Notes under the pieces: model-generated
Database searches by the model: none
What the model was told of the DNA's origin: nothing
Seen by the model: only the letters and a program-made list of their open reading frames with translations
In this document: in pieces, positions 10,463-21,788 of the stretch
Position numbering within the stretch: the first letter of the stretch is position 1
Layout of the letters: every line of letters begins with the position of its first letter
Assembly: GCA_022241785.1 (NCBI GenBank)
Contig: JAKOMP010000006.1
Coordinates: forward strand, 302-64,301
Source: Cyanocohniella sp. LLY
GTDB taxonomy: Bacteria; Cyanobacteriota; Cyanobacteriia; Cyanobacteriales; Nostocaceae
Direction of reading: 5' to 3'
DNA: 64,000 nucleotides
Made by a program: the position numbers and the translations under genes

Positions 10463-12160
10463 ATGGTACAAAATTTTTACGTAAATCCAGCAGTAGGCAA
10501 CGATACCAACCCTGGTAGCCAACAATCGCCTTTCAAGACACTTACGCAAGCTCTGAAGCTTGCCACACCGGAAACCAAGATTCAATTAGCAGAAGGTAAT
10601 TATAACGCCGCTAGTGGGGAAGCTTTTCCCCTCACAGTGCCAGTGGGTGTAATAGTTGTGGGTAATGAAGCCAGTAAGGGCCGTAATATATTCATTGAAG
10701 GCAGTGGTAACTATCTCAGCCGTACCTTTGCTGGTCAAAACGTCACCTTCGTGCTATTGAATAACGCCGAACTACGGGGAGTGAGTGTAACTAATTTAGC
10801 TAGTCGTGGTAGTGGAGTCTGGATTGAATCAAGCACCCCTACTGTTGCCAATAGCACCTTTATCAACTGCAAGCGTGAGGGAGTATTTGCTACAGGTGAA
10901 GCGAATCCAGTGATTCAAGGTAATGTATTTACAGAAAATGCCGCCAATGGAATTGCGATCGCCAAAAATTCCCAAGGTAAAATTCAAGGTAACACCTGCC
11001 ATAAAACAGGTTTTGGCATTGCAATTAGTGATGCAGCATTACCCACTCTTCTAGATAATAAAATTTACGAAAATCGTTCAGGAATTATTGTTTCTGGGAC
11101 TGCGCTTCCCATCCTGCGTAATAATCTCATTGAAAATAATACTGATGATGGTTTGACAGTAATTGGAAATGCTTTACCGGATCTTGGTAATACCAATAAC
11201 CCAGGGGGCAATATCATCCGTAATAACAGTAAATTTGATGTGCAAAACGCCAGTTCTAAAAAGCTGGTGTCTGTAGGAAATCAAATAGATCCTAGTAAGG
11301 TCACAGGCAATATAGAGTTTGCCAACGTTTCGGTTCCAACACCAACACCAACACCAACACCAACACCAACACCAACACCAACACCAACACCAACACCAAC
11401 ACCAACACCAACACCAACACCAACACCCACACCCACACCAACACCCACACCAACACCCACACCCACACCAACACCAACACCAACACCAACACCAACACCA
11501 ACACCCACACCAACACCAACACCAACACCAACACCAACACCCACACCCACACCCACACCCACACCCACACCCACACCCACGCTCAACTTAACCGATATTG
11601 GTAATCATTGGGCGGCAGCATTTATTCGGGAATTAGTTAATAGGGAAATAGTTAGCGGGTTTCCAGACCGCACATTCAAACCTGATGCAAGGATGACACG
11701 CGCACAATATGCGGCGTTAATGGTCAAAGCTTTCAACCCATCTGTAAAACGCACAGCCATTAAATTCAAGGATGTACCAGAGAATTTCTGGGCATTTCAG
11801 GTAATTCAACAAGCTTATCAAGGGCAACTTCTTTCTGGTTATCCCGATAATACCTTTGGCCCCAACCAAAATATCCAGCGCGTACAAGTGCTAGTATCCC
11901 TGGTGAATGGACTGGGTTTATCTGCTGAAAATACAGGTGCCATTAAAACTTTCGATGATCAAGTAAAGGTTCCTGGCTACGCTAGTAATGCAATAGCAAC
12001 AGCAACCCAAAAGCAACTTATTGTCAATTATCCCAATCTCAATGTACTCAACCCCACCCGCGATGCCACAAGGGCAGAAGTTGCCGTCATGGTGTATCAA
12101 GCTTTAGTGGATGCTGGACGCGTAGCACCAATTAACTCACTTTATATTGTGACCGCTTAA
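10463..12160 (+). CDS. DUF1565/parallel beta-helix protein with long Pro-Thr linker and C-terminal SLH domains
   Basis: [25 protein letters not shown]; (PT)n; SLH segments [47 protein letters not shown]. Confidence 0.9.
   Translation: MVQNFYVNPAVGNDTNPGSQQSPFKTLTQALKLATPETKIQLAEGNYNAASGEAFPLTVPVGVIVVGNEASKGRNIFIEGSGNYLSRTFAGQNVTFVLLNNAELRGVSVTNLASRGSGVWIESSTPTVANSTFINCKREGVFATGEANPVIQGNVFTENAANGIAIAKNSQGKIQGNTCHKTGFGIAISDAALPTLLDNKIYENRSGIIVSGTALPILRNNLIENNTDDGLTVIGNALPDLGNTNNPGGNIIRNNSKFDVQNASSKKLVSVGNQIDPSKVTGNIEFANVSVPTPTPTPTPTPTPTPTPTPTPTPTPTPTPTPTPTPTPTPTPTPTPTPTPTPTPTPTPTPTPTPTPTPTPTPTPTPTPTPTPTLNLTDIGNHWAAAFIRELVNREIVSGFPDRTFKPDARMTRAQYAALMVKAFNPSVKRTAIKFKDVPENFWAFQVIQQAYQGQLLSGYPDNTFGPNQNIQRVQVLVSLVNGLGLSAENTGAIKTFDDQVKVPGYASNAIATATQKQLIVNYPNLNVLNPTRDATRAEVAVMVYQALVDAGRVAPINSLYIVTA
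11335..11580. repeat. Hexanucleotide CCAACA/CCCACA tandem repeat encoding (Pro-Thr)n
   Basis: About 245 bp of accaacaccaac... with interspersed cccaca variants. Confidence 0.98.
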
Positions 12161-12242
12161 TTTACGCAATTAGCCGCAGGTTTCAACGTGGCTAATACAG
12201 CATTTTAGAGTGGGCGTAGGGGTTTGTCCCACACCAATAGTC

Positions 12243-12434
12243 CTAACTTTTCACGGTATCTAGAAAACCTCTCTCTAAATCTCTCTCCTGCGAGGAGGAG
12301 CCACTGCGTTGCGCGGTTTCCCCGCGTTGTAGCAAGTGGCGTTAGAGACTTTGACTTCTCCCCATTCCCTCGTAGGGAAGGGGGGTGGGGGGTTAGGTTT
12401 TGCGTTACCTTTTCCACATGACGTGAAAAGTCAG
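12243..12434. mobile_element. MITE family A copy 1 (13-bp TIRs CTAACTTTTCACG / CGTGAAAAGTCAG)
   Basis: Near-identical in inverse orientation to 54314-54580. Confidence 0.8.
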
Positions 12435-12582
12435 ATTTGCGGGTGAGGTTTCAACCAACGAGGAAAAGGAGTAAGGGAGCTTTCACTCCACTTGCGGGTG
12501 AGGTTTGTACCTTTAGTTCCCCTACCCCCTACCTCTAATCAAAAGTTGTCAATCAAATTGCACAACTGAATCCTGGCAAAAC

Positions 12583-13818
12583 TTAGACCTTAAATTTTTC
12601 AGTAATTCGTTGCATTGCTGTTTCCACATTTTCCCGGCTATTAAATGCCGAAATCCGGAAGTAACCTTCACCCGCAGCACCAAAGCCAGAACCCGGTGTA
12701 CCCACCACATTGACAGTTTGTAGCAGCTTATCAAAAAATTCCCAACTGGATAGACCATTGGGAGTTTTTACCCAGACATAAGGTGCATTAACGCCACCAT
12801 ATACAGCTAAACCGGCGGCTGAAAGTTGCTCACGAATAATTTTGGCATTTTCTAGATAAAAATCTACTAATGCCTTAATTTGTGTCTGTCCTTCCTGGGA
12901 ATAAACCGCTTCAGCGCCTCTTTGGATGATGTAAGAAACACCATTAAATTTAGTAGACTGGCGACGATTCCATAGTTTCCACAATTCCACATCAGTACCA
13001 TCGGCGGCCTTTGCTGTCAGAGTTTTTGGTACTACTGTTAATGCACAACGTGTACCTGTAAAGCCTGCATTCTTAGAAAAAGAACGAAATTCAATGGCAC
13101 ATTCCCTAGCACCTGCAATTTCATAGATAGAGTGAGGAATGGCAGGATCAGTAATGTAGGCTTCGTAGGCAGCATCAAAGAAAATTATCGAGCCATTAGC
13201 TTTGGCATAATCCACCCATGCTTGCAAATATTCCTTAGTAGCAGTAGCACCAGTGGGGTTATTGGGGAAACAGAGATAAATTAAATCGACTTTCTGTGTG
13301 GGAATCTCAGCGGTGAAGTTATTTTTAGCCGAAATGGGCAGATAGACTAAGCCCTCAAACTCACCTTGATCGTTAGCAGCCCCGGTATTCCCTGCCATGA
13401 CATTAGTGTCCACGTAGACGGGGTATACAGGGTCAGTAACGGCGATAATATTGTTTTTGCCAAAAATATCCAGAATATTGCCTGTATCGCACTTAGAGCC
13501 ATCGGAGATAAAGATTTCGGAGGCATCGATATTTGCCCCCCGTGCTTGGAAATCTTGGGCAGCAATTTTTTCCCGTAACCAAGCATAACCTTGTTCTGGG
13601 CCATAGCCTTTAAAGGTAGCGCGATCGCCCATTTCTTCCACCGCTTTGATCATCGCTGTGCGGCAAGCTTGAGGCAGAGGTTCCGTGACATCACCAATGC
13701 CCAAGCGAATAATCTGAGCCTCAGGATTAGCTTCTGCGAACGCATTTACCCGTCGAGCAATTTCGGGAAACAGGTAACCAGCTTTCAGCTTCAGGTAGTT
13801 GTCGTTAATCGTTGCCAT
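12583..13818 (-). CDS. dapL: LL-diaminopimelate aminotransferase
   Basis: [24 protein letters not shown]...[15 protein letters not shown] motif [13 protein letters not shown]; start trimmed from 13950. Confidence 0.93.
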   Translation of the reverse strand: MATINDNYLKLKAGYLFPEIARRVNAFAEANPEAQIIRLGIGDVTEPLPQACRTAMIKAVEEMGDRATFKGYGPEQGYAWLREKIAAQDFQARGANIDASEIFISDGSKCDTGNILDIFGKNNIIAVTDPVYPVYVDTNVMAGNTGAANDQGEFEGLVYLPISAKNNFTAEIPTQKVDLIYLCFPNNPTGATATKEYLQAWVDYAKANGSIIFFDAAYEAYITDPAIPHSIYEIAGARECAIEFRSFSKNAGFTGTRCALTVVPKTLTAKAADGTDVELWKLWNRRQSTKFNGVSYIIQRGAEAVYSQEGQTQIKALVDFYLENAKIIREQLSAAGLAVYGGVNAPYVWVKTPNGLSSWEFFDKLLQTVNVVGTPGSGFGAAGEGYFRISAFNSRENVETAMQRITEKFKV

Positions 13819-14170
13819 AGTAGAGTTGAAAAAATAGCCTAGATAAAACAGCTTACTGCCAATTGATCTGTGCAATGGCCAATAGCTGCGGCAATTTTGA
13901 GAAATGCTTACTAGTTTCCAGTTCCAAAAGCAGTTGCTACTTCTGGACAAAGTTCTAGGTGTTTGGCATGACTACTTATTTGTATTTTTACTGCGTAATG
14001 CCAAATTACGTAGATGTTAGATCCGACTAAGACATATATCAAAAGAAAGGGTAATAATTCAACTAGTCCTTAAGACTGGTAATAATTTAATTCTGATGGC
14101 AGATTTAATTTTCAGGGTGAAATTGTTAATTTATATCTGTCACTAAAAATATTTACTAAAATTAAAAACA

Positions 14171-14443
14171 ATGAACATTCTTGCTTGGATTGCTTTAGGT
14201 TTAATTGCCGGTGCTATTGCTAAAGCTATTTATCCTGGTCGTCAAGGTGGTGGAATACTAGGAACAATCCTACTAGGAATCATTGGTGCTTTTGTTGGTG
14301 GTAGTTTGGGTGTGTTCTTTAGTACGGGAACTTTAACACTTGCCGCGCCTGGCCTCAGTATTTCTGGTGTGGTATTAGCAGTTCTTGGTGCCATTGTTGC
14401 TATTTTCTTGTGGAACTTGCTAACTTCTCGCAGTGCGGCATAA
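14171..14443 (+). CDS. GlsB/YeaQ/YmgE family membrane protein
   Basis: MNILAWIALGLIAGAIAKAIYPGRQGGGILGTILLGIIGAFVGG. Confidence 0.88.
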   Translation: MNILAWIALGLIAGAIAKAIYPGRQGGGILGTILLGIIGAFVGGSLGVFFSTGTLTLAAPGLSISGVVLAVLGAIVAIFLWNLLTSRSAA

Positions 14444-14453
14444 GAGAGGGAAG

Positions 14454-14488
14454 TACCCCAACTCCCAGGCTATAGTTGGGGCTTCTAG
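14454..14488. terminator. Hairpin between convergent genes
   Basis: accccaactcccaggctatagttggggcttct. Confidence 0.55.
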
Positions 14489-14502
14489 TTTCACAGAATA
14501 CC

Positions 14503-15084
14503 TTAAACTTTAGCAATTGTGACTGTTTGAGGTTGGTTTTGATACTTCCCGAAGCGGTCAGCATAAGTTGTTTGACATGGCTCCCCTTCTAGAAAGAGCA
14601 ACTGTAAAACCCCCTCATTAGCGTAAATTCGACAGTCTGCACTAGAAGCATTACTAAATTCCAAAGTCAAGTAACCTTCCCATGAAGCCTCAGCAGGTGT
14701 GATGTTGGCAATGATCCCGCAACGTGCCATTGTTGATTTGCCAATACAAATAACTGTGATGTTGGAAGGGATTCGTAGTCGTTCCAGGGATACACCTAAG
14801 GCGTAGCTATTGGCTGGAATGATGAAAAATGATCCATCTTCATCGGTTTGTAATGCAATAGATTCCAAGTTAGCAGGGTTAAAACGCTTGGGATTAACAA
14901 TAGTACCGGGAATATGTCTAAAAACCCGAAAATCTGTGGGAGCTAATCTCAGATCATAGCCATAGCTAGATAATCCGTAACTAATCACTCGCCTATCTTC
15001 AATTTGGCGCACTAAAGAGTTTTCAAAGGGCGCAATCATCCCTAACTTGGCTTGTTCAATGATCCATTTATCGTTTTTCAACAT
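14503..15084 (-). CDS. dcd: dCTP deaminase
   Basis: MLKNDKWIIEQAKLGMIAPFE...SSYGYDLRLAPTDFRVF. Confidence 0.93.
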   Translation of the reverse strand: MLKNDKWIIEQAKLGMIAPFENSLVRQIEDRRVISYGLSSYGYDLRLAPTDFRVFRHIPGTIVNPKRFNPANLESIALQTDEDGSFFIIPANSYALGVSLERLRIPSNITVICIGKSTMARCGIIANITPAEASWEGYLTLEFSNASSADCRIYANEGVLQLLFLEGEPCQTTYADRFGKYQNQPQTVTIAKV

Positions 15085-15197
15085 GTTTTATCCCTACATA
15101 TAAAAATAATTTTGAGATGACACAGATGAAGGGGATGAGAAAGAAATTGTTTTCTTTTCCCCTTTTCCCCTTGTCCCCTTATCCCCGCCCTCTAATT

Positions 15198-15734
15198 TTA
15201 CGGTCGATGACTACGCCGAATTTCTGTAATTTGGTCTGCCACATCTAACAAAGATTGAGGCATTTCTGGCCCTGTGAGAATGATATCGACATGGGGAGGG
15301 CGTTGTGCAAGAAACCCTAACACTTCTGTTTCGGGAATTAAGCCAAAATTCATCGCTAAACTTAATTCATCTAAAACTACCAGAGAATACTTTCCTTCAA
15401 ACACAACCTGTTGTGTATACTGCCATAGCTTTTGTAAGGACTGGTTTTCTGCTTCGTCTAGATGGGGTGTATCGATGCAGCGAGGCAAATCACAGCGAAT
15501 CCAATCTAAATTTTGCCCTAACTGGATGGGTCGCTCTTGTCCTTGGCGAATCCCACCTTTAAGAAACTGCACCACTAAAACTGGCGTACCTTGACCGGCA
15601 ATTCTCAGCGATTGAGCCATGACACTGGTAAAAAAGTTCCGGTGTGGGCTTGTGAAAACTTGCACTAGACCTTCAACTGGATAAGGTAAGTTGGGGGTGG
15701 AATTGACGCTTGGTGTTTCTAACTGGGCAACCAT
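15198..15734 (-). CDS. CobO/CobA-like P-loop ATP:corrinoid adenosyltransferase family protein
   Basis: VQVFTSPHRNFFTSVMAQSLRIAGQGTPVLVVQFLKGGIRQG...VVLDELSLAMNFGLI. Confidence 0.75.
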   Translation of the reverse strand: MVAQLETPSVNSTPNLPYPVEGLVQVFTSPHRNFFTSVMAQSLRIAGQGTPVLVVQFLKGGIRQGQERPIQLGQNLDWIRCDLPRCIDTPHLDEAENQSLQKLWQYTQQVVFEGKYSLVVLDELSLAMNFGLIPETEVLGFLAQRPPHVDIILTGPEMPQSLLDVADQITEIRRSHRP

Positions 15735-16231
15735 AGGAAAAGTTCAAAAAATAACAAAGACTTAAGGAATTTTACAGAGTTAATTGTCAATCTAACTGAA
15801 AGATTTCAGAGCATTAGGGGTAAGCTTGTCATGCTTCAATTACTGTAAACTATCCCCACATGTTTCACAGATAAGATGCCGCTTTAGCGTGTCATAAGTT
15901 CTTTTAAGCAAAATAAATGAAATCACATGCAAATCTGGTTTTTAATCTCACCCCGCCTTTGATTTTCGTCAAAGTCTCCTCTTTCCTTTCCAACGGTTGG
16001 GGGTGAGGTTCTATATTTTATTAAATTTGCATTCCTAAACAATGAGAATATTGACATTTTCGTTTTTTACATGAAACTAGTCATAACCATAAAAATGTAT
16101 AACTGGTAATTCCCACCAATGGAGAAATAGGGAAGTGGCAAATAAAAAAATTGCAGTGTTAAATATCACTTGTGTGGGAGCAAAACGCACTCAGAACGTT
16201 AAGAATTTTACCAAAAAAGGAGTGAGTTGTA

Positions 16232-16786
16232 GTGAAATTAGTGATTCTGGGAGGTTCAGGATCGGGAAAAAGCACTCAAGCCCAAAAGCTTTGCAGACAT
16301 TTTGATATTCCTCAAATTTCTACAGGCGAGATTTTAAGGCAGGCGATCGCTAATCTTAGCGACTTGGGTTGCCATGCACAACCGTATGTCACCAAAGGGG
16401 AGCTAGTTCCAGATGAAATGATGATTGAGTTGATTCGGTTGCGGCTCAAACAGCCTGATGTCTCTTGTGGTTGGGTATTAGAGGGTTACCCCCGTACTGC
16501 CTTTCAAGCTGAGGAATTGGATTTTTTATTGGATGATTTAGGGCAAAAGTTAGATTGGGCTATTTATTTACAAGTACCAGAAGCCATTATGGTTAGTCGC
16601 TCCTTAGGGCGTTCTTTACCAGATGACCAACCCGAAATCGTGCAGCGGCGTGTAGAAATCTTTTACGATCGCACTATTCCCATCCTAGAGTATTATGACC
16701 GTCGCCGTCGCTTGCTAACTGTCAATGGGGATCAGTTACCGGAGATGGTGCAACAAAATATTTTAACTTTGTTATCTAGGACTTAA
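16232..16786 (+). CDS. adk: Adenylate kinase
   Basis: LVILGGSGSGKSTQAQKLCRHFDIPQISTGEILR...GWVLEGYPRT; GTG start. Confidence 0.88.
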   Translation: MKLVILGGSGSGKSTQAQKLCRHFDIPQISTGEILRQAIANLSDLGCHAQPYVTKGELVPDEMMIELIRLRLKQPDVSCGWVLEGYPRTAFQAEELDFLLDDLGQKLDWAIYLQVPEAIMVSRSLGRSLPDDQPEIVQRRVEIFYDRTIPILEYYDRRRRLLTVNGDQLPEMVQQNILTLLSRT

Positions 16787-16940
16787 AGCCAAAATTCATC
16801 CTGATTAATCCGCAAAATAATCATTTTTTCATAGATGCCATAGTTGATATTTTGACTGAATAATATAGTACGTATATAAGTAGTAATACTAAGGTAACCT
16901 TAAAGCAGTATTCTTATATCAAAATTCTGAGGCAACTTTC

Positions 16941-17681
16941 ATGGTTTGGCAGCGTCCCGATGGTCGGCAACCCTACGAACTCCGTCCCATCAGCTTTGAT
17001 AACGGTTTTACCCGTTTTGCCCCCGGTTCTGTCCTCGCAAAATGTGGTGACACCCAGGTACTTTGTACTGTCAGCGTTAGCGAAGGCGTGCCTAAGTTTT
17101 TAGTAGGAACTGGCAAAGGTTGGTTAACTTCAGAGTATAGAATGTTACCTTCAGCGACTCAACAACGCCAAGCACGAGAATTGTTGAAATTGTCAGGAAG
17201 GACACAAGAAATTCAACGTTTAATAGGACGCAGCTTACGCGCAGCCATTGATTTTGAGGCATTGGGAGAACGGACACTGACTGTAGATGCCGACGTATTA
17301 CAAGCGGATGCTGGCACCAGAACCACAGCCATTACAGGTGGGTTTGTCGCCTTAGCTAATGCAGTTTCTCACTTGTTACAGCAGGGAATATTAGAGCGAT
17401 CGCCTTTATGCGGTCAAGTGGCAGCAATCTCTGTAGGGTTATTACAAGGCGAGGCATATTTAGATTTAAACTACATTGAAGATGTCGCAGCCACCGTAGA
17501 TTTCAACGTGGTGATGAATCAACACTTAGGCATCATCGAACTCCAAGGAACAGCAGAAGAAGGCAGTTATAGCCGTACCCAGTTAAATCAGCTACTAGAT
17601 TTTGCCGAAAAAGGAATTGAGCAATTATTAATCGCCCAGCGAGAGGCGATCGCAGATTGGGATGTGTTGTTTAGCGGCTAG
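16941..17681 (+). CDS. rph: Ribonuclease PH
   Basis: [19 protein letters not shown]...[14 protein letters not shown]...[12 protein letters not shown]. Confidence 0.95.
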   Translation: MVWQRPDGRQPYELRPISFDNGFTRFAPGSVLAKCGDTQVLCTVSVSEGVPKFLVGTGKGWLTSEYRMLPSATQQRQARELLKLSGRTQEIQRLIGRSLRAAIDFEALGERTLTVDADVLQADAGTRTTAITGGFVALANAVSHLLQQGILERSPLCGQVAAISVGLLQGEAYLDLNYIEDVAATVDFNVVMNQHLGIIELQGTAEEGSYSRTQLNQLLDFAEKGIEQLLIAQREAIADWDVLFSG

Positions 17682-17948
17682 AGGTTAGGGACTAGAGGCT
17701 AGAGAAAAATGTTCGTACTATCTTCTCCTAATTCCCATTATCCCAGAGGGGGCCTTGAGTTCCCCAATCCCTACTTTCTCTATTCGTACAACTGACTACT
17801 GACAACTGACCGGGGAAAATGGTAACGATGTTTTAAGTTGACCTATCCCCATTTAATGCTTCATGTTAAAAGTTTCAAAAGTTAAAAAGGGGAATTGTCA
17901 GAAGTTAGGTATGGTATTGCTGGAAGTCGGCAATGTGATGATGAAACC

Positions 17949-18671
17949 ATGAATAAAACGGTTGAAGTTCTCCCGGATCTATCTGCGCTGGTGGCGCGAT
18001 CGCTTGATTTGATTTTATCGAAGTTGGCAACTGCCATTGAGGAACGTGGGCAATTTACTATTGCTTTAGCTGGTGGTAGTACACCTAAGCCTTTATATGA
18101 GGCGATCGCTCAACAAAACCTGCCTTGGGATAAAATTCATGTGTTCTGGGGAGATGAACGTTATGTCCCACCAGATCATCCCGATAGCAATGAACTGATG
18201 GCGCGGCGCGCGTGGTTAGATCGCGTTGATATCCCCGCGGCTAATATTCATGCTGTACCGACTTTGGATGCAGATCCAGCAGTGTCAGCGGCTAAACATG
18301 AACAACACCTACGAGAATTTTTTAATTCTTCCCCTACCGATGTTCCGGCTTTGGATGTAGTTCTGCTAGGCATGGGTGATGATGCACATACTGCATCTTT
18401 GTTTCCCCACACCGATGCTTTACAAGTGCGCGATCGCTTGGTGACTGTGGGTAATAAAGACGGTAACCCCCGCATAACCTTCACATACCCATTGATCAAC
18501 GCTGCGCGCAGTGTAATTTTTGTGGTGGCTGGTGCTAATAAACGACCAGCTTTAGCTCAAGTCTTTGCACCTGTAGCCGATGACTTCTCTTATCCATCCC
18601 GCTTAATTCAACCCCAGGGAGAACTTTGGTGGTTGTTAGATGCCGCAGCAGGTTCGGAACTCCCTGTTTAA
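17949..18671 (+). CDS. pgl: 6-phosphogluconolactonase
   Basis: FTIALAGGSTPKPLYEAI...VFWGDERYVPPDHPDSN...LLGMGDDAHTASLFPH; ORF track gives upstream start 17895. Confidence 0.93.
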   Translation: MNKTVEVLPDLSALVARSLDLILSKLATAIEERGQFTIALAGGSTPKPLYEAIAQQNLPWDKIHVFWGDERYVPPDHPDSNELMARRAWLDRVDIPAANIHAVPTLDADPAVSAAKHEQHLREFFNSSPTDVPALDVVLLGMGDDAHTASLFPHTDALQVRDRLVTVGNKDGNPRITFTYPLINAARSVIFVVAGANKRPALAQVFAPVADDFSYPSRLIQPQGELWWLLDAAAGSELPV

Positions 18672-18879
18672 CTTTCCGATCAGCAGTAATTGTTAAAATC
18701 GGAAGCTAGAGTTTTCCCTGTAGCAAAACCTGTGGGTAAAGCTCATTTCTCGCCACCGCTAACACAGTCGCTTAGATCTGCGACTTCTTTTTGTAGCGCT
18801 ATCTCACCGCAGAAGCGTTTACATAGTTCTCTCTGCTTGCCCAGACTACATTTACGATGATCTTGAACAAGGACTTAAA

Positions 18880-19767
18880 TTGATGATCGTCTGTCCTAAT
18901 TGCAATCACCCCAATCCAGACGGCGCTGTCCAGTGTGAAGCTTGTTATACGCCGTTACCAACAACTAGTAACTGTCCCAACTGTGGCGCAACGGTGCAGG
19001 CAGATGCTGCTTTTTGTGGTCAATGTGGTTATAATCTGCACTCAAATGCTGCGCCTACTACTGCTGCTGCCACTGTTGCTCCTGATATTGCCGTAGAAGT
19101 ACCGCCGTTAGTTGAGCCTGATCCACTATTGGAACTATTACAACCAGATTCGTTGGGAATCAACTCAGATGCCAACGCCAATCCACCTGAGGCCTCACCT
19201 TTGCCAGCGACAGCAATGTCAATGCCACCAGCAGAAAGTAGCCCAGCACCAGCACCTGCTGCTGCTCAACCTGTAGTTGCAGAGCCAGAAGTGGCAACTC
19301 CACCCCCGGCACCCACACCAGATCCCCAGCCAGAGCCGCCACCAGCTCCGGTAGAACCCCCCGCACCTGAACCTGAGCCTCAAACAGTTGCCGCCGCAGC
19401 AACTCCTGTCCCAGCGGCTTCTAGGACGCAATTACAGCAGGTAACGGCACGGTTATTCCACGTCCAAAGCGATAGCGAAATTGAACTGCCACAAACTTTG
19501 TCTGTAATTCATATCGGCAAGCCCAATGACCGCATTCCCCCCGATGTGGACGTTTCAGGATTTTCCAATTCAGAAATTGTTTCCCGGATACATGCAGATA
19601 TTCGGGTTGAGGGAGATGCTCACTACATAGAAGATGTGGGCAGTTCTAATGGTACTTATATTAATAACTTGCCATTATTGCCAGGGAACCGACACCGCCT
19701 CAGACCAGGCGATCGCATCAGTCTGGGTAAAGGCGACTTGGTAACTTTTCTGTTTCAACTTGTGTAA
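18880..19767 (+). CDS. Zinc-ribbon, Pro-rich linker, FHA-domain protein
   Basis: CPNCNHPNPDGAVQCEAC, CPNCGATVQADAAFCGQCG; C-terminal FHA VSRIHADIRVEGDAHYIEDVGSSNGTYIN. Confidence 0.9.
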   Translation: MMIVCPNCNHPNPDGAVQCEACYTPLPTTSNCPNCGATVQADAAFCGQCGYNLHSNAAPTTAAATVAPDIAVEVPPLVEPDPLLELLQPDSLGINSDANANPPEASPLPATAMSMPPAESSPAPAPAAAQPVVAEPEVATPPPAPTPDPQPEPPPAPVEPPAPEPEPQTVAAAATPVPAASRTQLQQVTARLFHVQSDSEIELPQTLSVIHIGKPNDRIPPDVDVSGFSNSEIVSRIHADIRVEGDAHYIEDVGSSNGTYINNLPLLPGNRHRLRPGDRISLGKGDLVTFLFQLV

Positions 19768-19810
19768 TTAAGGCTTCCCATCCTCCAGCCGTCTTTGTTT
19801 CCATCTTGGA

Positions 19811-20040
19811 GGGTCAAAAGAGGCAGGGGAGCAGGGGGCAGGGAGCAAGGGAGAAAGCTGAGACGGAGCTTGTTACTCCGCCCCTGCAAGAGCGCCCTAG
19901 AAGGCGATGCCCTGAGCTTGTCGAAGGGGCGGGGCTTTATACCCATGTTCCGCTCTGCTCCACGGCTTCTCTGCGAGACGCTGCACGAACTGACAGGGCT
20001 TGCTCCCCCTGCTCCCTGCTCCCCTGCCCCTCCGCTTCTT
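19811..20040. repeat. Intergenic low-complexity/inverted dispersed repeat (GCAGGGGAGCAGGG... / ...CCCTGCTCCCCTGC), related in part to 49985-50140
   Basis: Shared gagcagggggcagggag / gacggagcttgt...ctccgtctcag blocks. Confidence 0.6.
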
Positions 20041-20109
20041 GGTAAGTACACTAGGATGGATGAAAGTACACTCCAGTAGTTAGGGTAATTACGTTCAGGA
20101 AAGTGACTT

Positions 20110-20853
20110 ATGAAGGAACCAGGTAAAAATTTTGAACCATTGCTCAGTAGAGAAGCCCCGCCAGAAGTAGAACGCATGGGGTTAACTTGGCTAATTGCTG
20201 CGGCGATCGCAACTAGTTTGTTGTGGCAAGTACCAGGAGGCGATTATATTTTATACCCGTTTAGCATCCTGGCAACTTGGTTCCATGAAATGGGTCACGG
20301 CTTGATGGCTTTGGTATTGGGGGGACAGTTTCATCAATTACAGATTTTTAGTAATGGTTCTGGTGTAGCAACTTATAGCATCTCGCGGACTTTGTGGCCC
20401 ATTGGCCCGGCTTTAGTCGCCGCCGCAGGCCCAATGGGGCCCCCTATTGCCGGTGCAGGGTTAATTCTGGCTTCCCGGAGTTTTACTACAGCCTCCCTGA
20501 GTTTAAAAATACTAGGAGGTATTTTGTTGCTTTCCACGTTATTTTGGGTGCGTTCTTGGTTCGGATTGTTCGCCATTCCCCTACTAGGTTTCATCATCCT
20601 GGGGATTTCTTTAAAAGCGCCCCATTGGATGCAGGGATTTGCTATTCAATTTCTCGGCGTTCAAGCTTGTATTAGTACATATCACCAACTGAATTATTTA
20701 TTTAGCTATAGTGCTGGCCCCTTAGGACTTTCTGATACGGCACAAATGCAAAAATATTTACTGTTACCTTACTGGTTTTGGGGTTGGTTAATGGCGATCG
20801 CCTCCCTGGTAATTTTAGTTCAAAGTCTCCGCATCGCTTACCGTACGAAGTGA
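20110..20853 (+). CDS. M50-family membrane metallopeptidase-like protein
   Basis: ATWFHEMGHGLMALVLGG (HExxH-like) in a multi-TM protein. Confidence 0.85.
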   Translation: MKEPGKNFEPLLSREAPPEVERMGLTWLIAAAIATSLLWQVPGGDYILYPFSILATWFHEMGHGLMALVLGGQFHQLQIFSNGSGVATYSISRTLWPIGPALVAAAGPMGPPIAGAGLILASRSFTTASLSLKILGGILLLSTLFWVRSWFGLFAIPLLGFIILGISLKAPHWMQGFAIQFLGVQACISTYHQLNYLFSYSAGPLGLSDTAQMQKYLLLPYWFWGWLMAIASLVILVQSLRIAYRTK

Positions 20854-20907
20854 GATCCGCCTCCGGCGGGGCGGTTACGCCATCGCTAAATATGCAAGGT
20901 ATTATCT

Positions 20908-21788
20908 GGGATCAATGAAATTTCAACATTTAATCTTCGGGGTGGTTTTGAGAAAATCGAAGTTTCAATCCCTCACAGGGAGTTAATGAAATTTCAACTT
21001 CACGTTATCCAAGATGAACACGGGGTGAAACTCTGGTTTCAATCCCTCATAGGGAGTTAAGGAAATTTCAACGGATTCTGTTCTAAGAAGAGAATCTAAA
21101 AATTACCCTGTTTCAATCCCTCATAGGGAGTTAAGGAAATTTCAACCCGTCCACAAAACAACAAAAGCCAACAATTTTTTCTGTTTCAATCCCTCATAGG
21201 GAGTTAAGGAAATTTCAACCTTCTTGGGCTGTATCATCTACTCCGGTATATTCCCGTTTCAATCCCTCATAGGGAGTTAAGGAAATTTCAACAGACTTCC
21301 TTACTTTTGGCATGACTAACTTTAGTTTCAATCCCTCATAGGGAGTTAAGGAAATTTCAACGTAATAGCCAAATTACTTGGCTGTAAATATTGATTGTTT
21401 CAATCCCTCATAGGGAGTTAAGGAAATTTCAACGGGGTTGGTGAAATTAAAGTTAAGAATATTACGTGTTTCAATCCCTCATAGGGAGTTAAGGAAATTT
21501 CAACCTTCGCACCACCGAGAGCGGTTTTGCAGCTGTAAGTTTCAATCCCTCATAGGGAGTTAAGGAAATTTCAACGAACAACAAAAGTATAAGAAGTTTT
21601 CATCTTTTTGTTTCAATCCCTCATAGGGAGTTAAGGAAATTTCAACTCTATGAATAATCAGCAAATCTTACAATGGATTAGTTTCAATCCCTCATAGGGA
21701 GTTAAGGAAATTTCAACTACTCAACGCTCCCGTGCGTTTGCTCTTTCTTGAGTTTCAATCCCTCATAGGGAGTTAAGGAAATTTCAAC
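20908..21788 (-). CRISPR. Type I-D CRISPR array: 12 full 37-nt repeats plus one degenerate terminal half-repeat; crRNA strand is minus (repeat GTTGAAATTTCCTTAACTCCCTATGAGGGATTGAAAC)
   Basis: Repeats start at 20962, 21036, 21110, 21183, 21256, 21325, 21397, 21468, 21539, 21610, 21681, 21752; spacers 32-37 nt; degeneracy at the low-coordinate end puts the leader near cas2. Confidence 0.99.

Noticed and set aside
11281-11591. ORFs of pure GV, WVL and QH repeats on both strands
   Set aside because: Artefacts of the stop-free CCAACA hexanucleotide tract inside the SLH gene.
12205-12421. Small ORFs on both strands (65-70 aa)
   Set aside because: They lie in a MITE copy; near-identical ORFs occur in the 54.3-kb copy, so they are repeat-derived.
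15948-16012. CTCACCCC...GGGGTGAG inverted repeat upstream of adk
   Set aside because: Short 8-bp arms with long loop and low complexity; not convincing as a regulatory element.
19160-19431. Antisense ORFs within the FHA gene
   Set aside because: Mirror frames of the Pro/Ala-rich linker.
19755-20177. 140-aa minus ORF and overlapping plus ORFs
   Set aside because: Composed of intergenic low-complexity dispersed repeat; no coherent domain.
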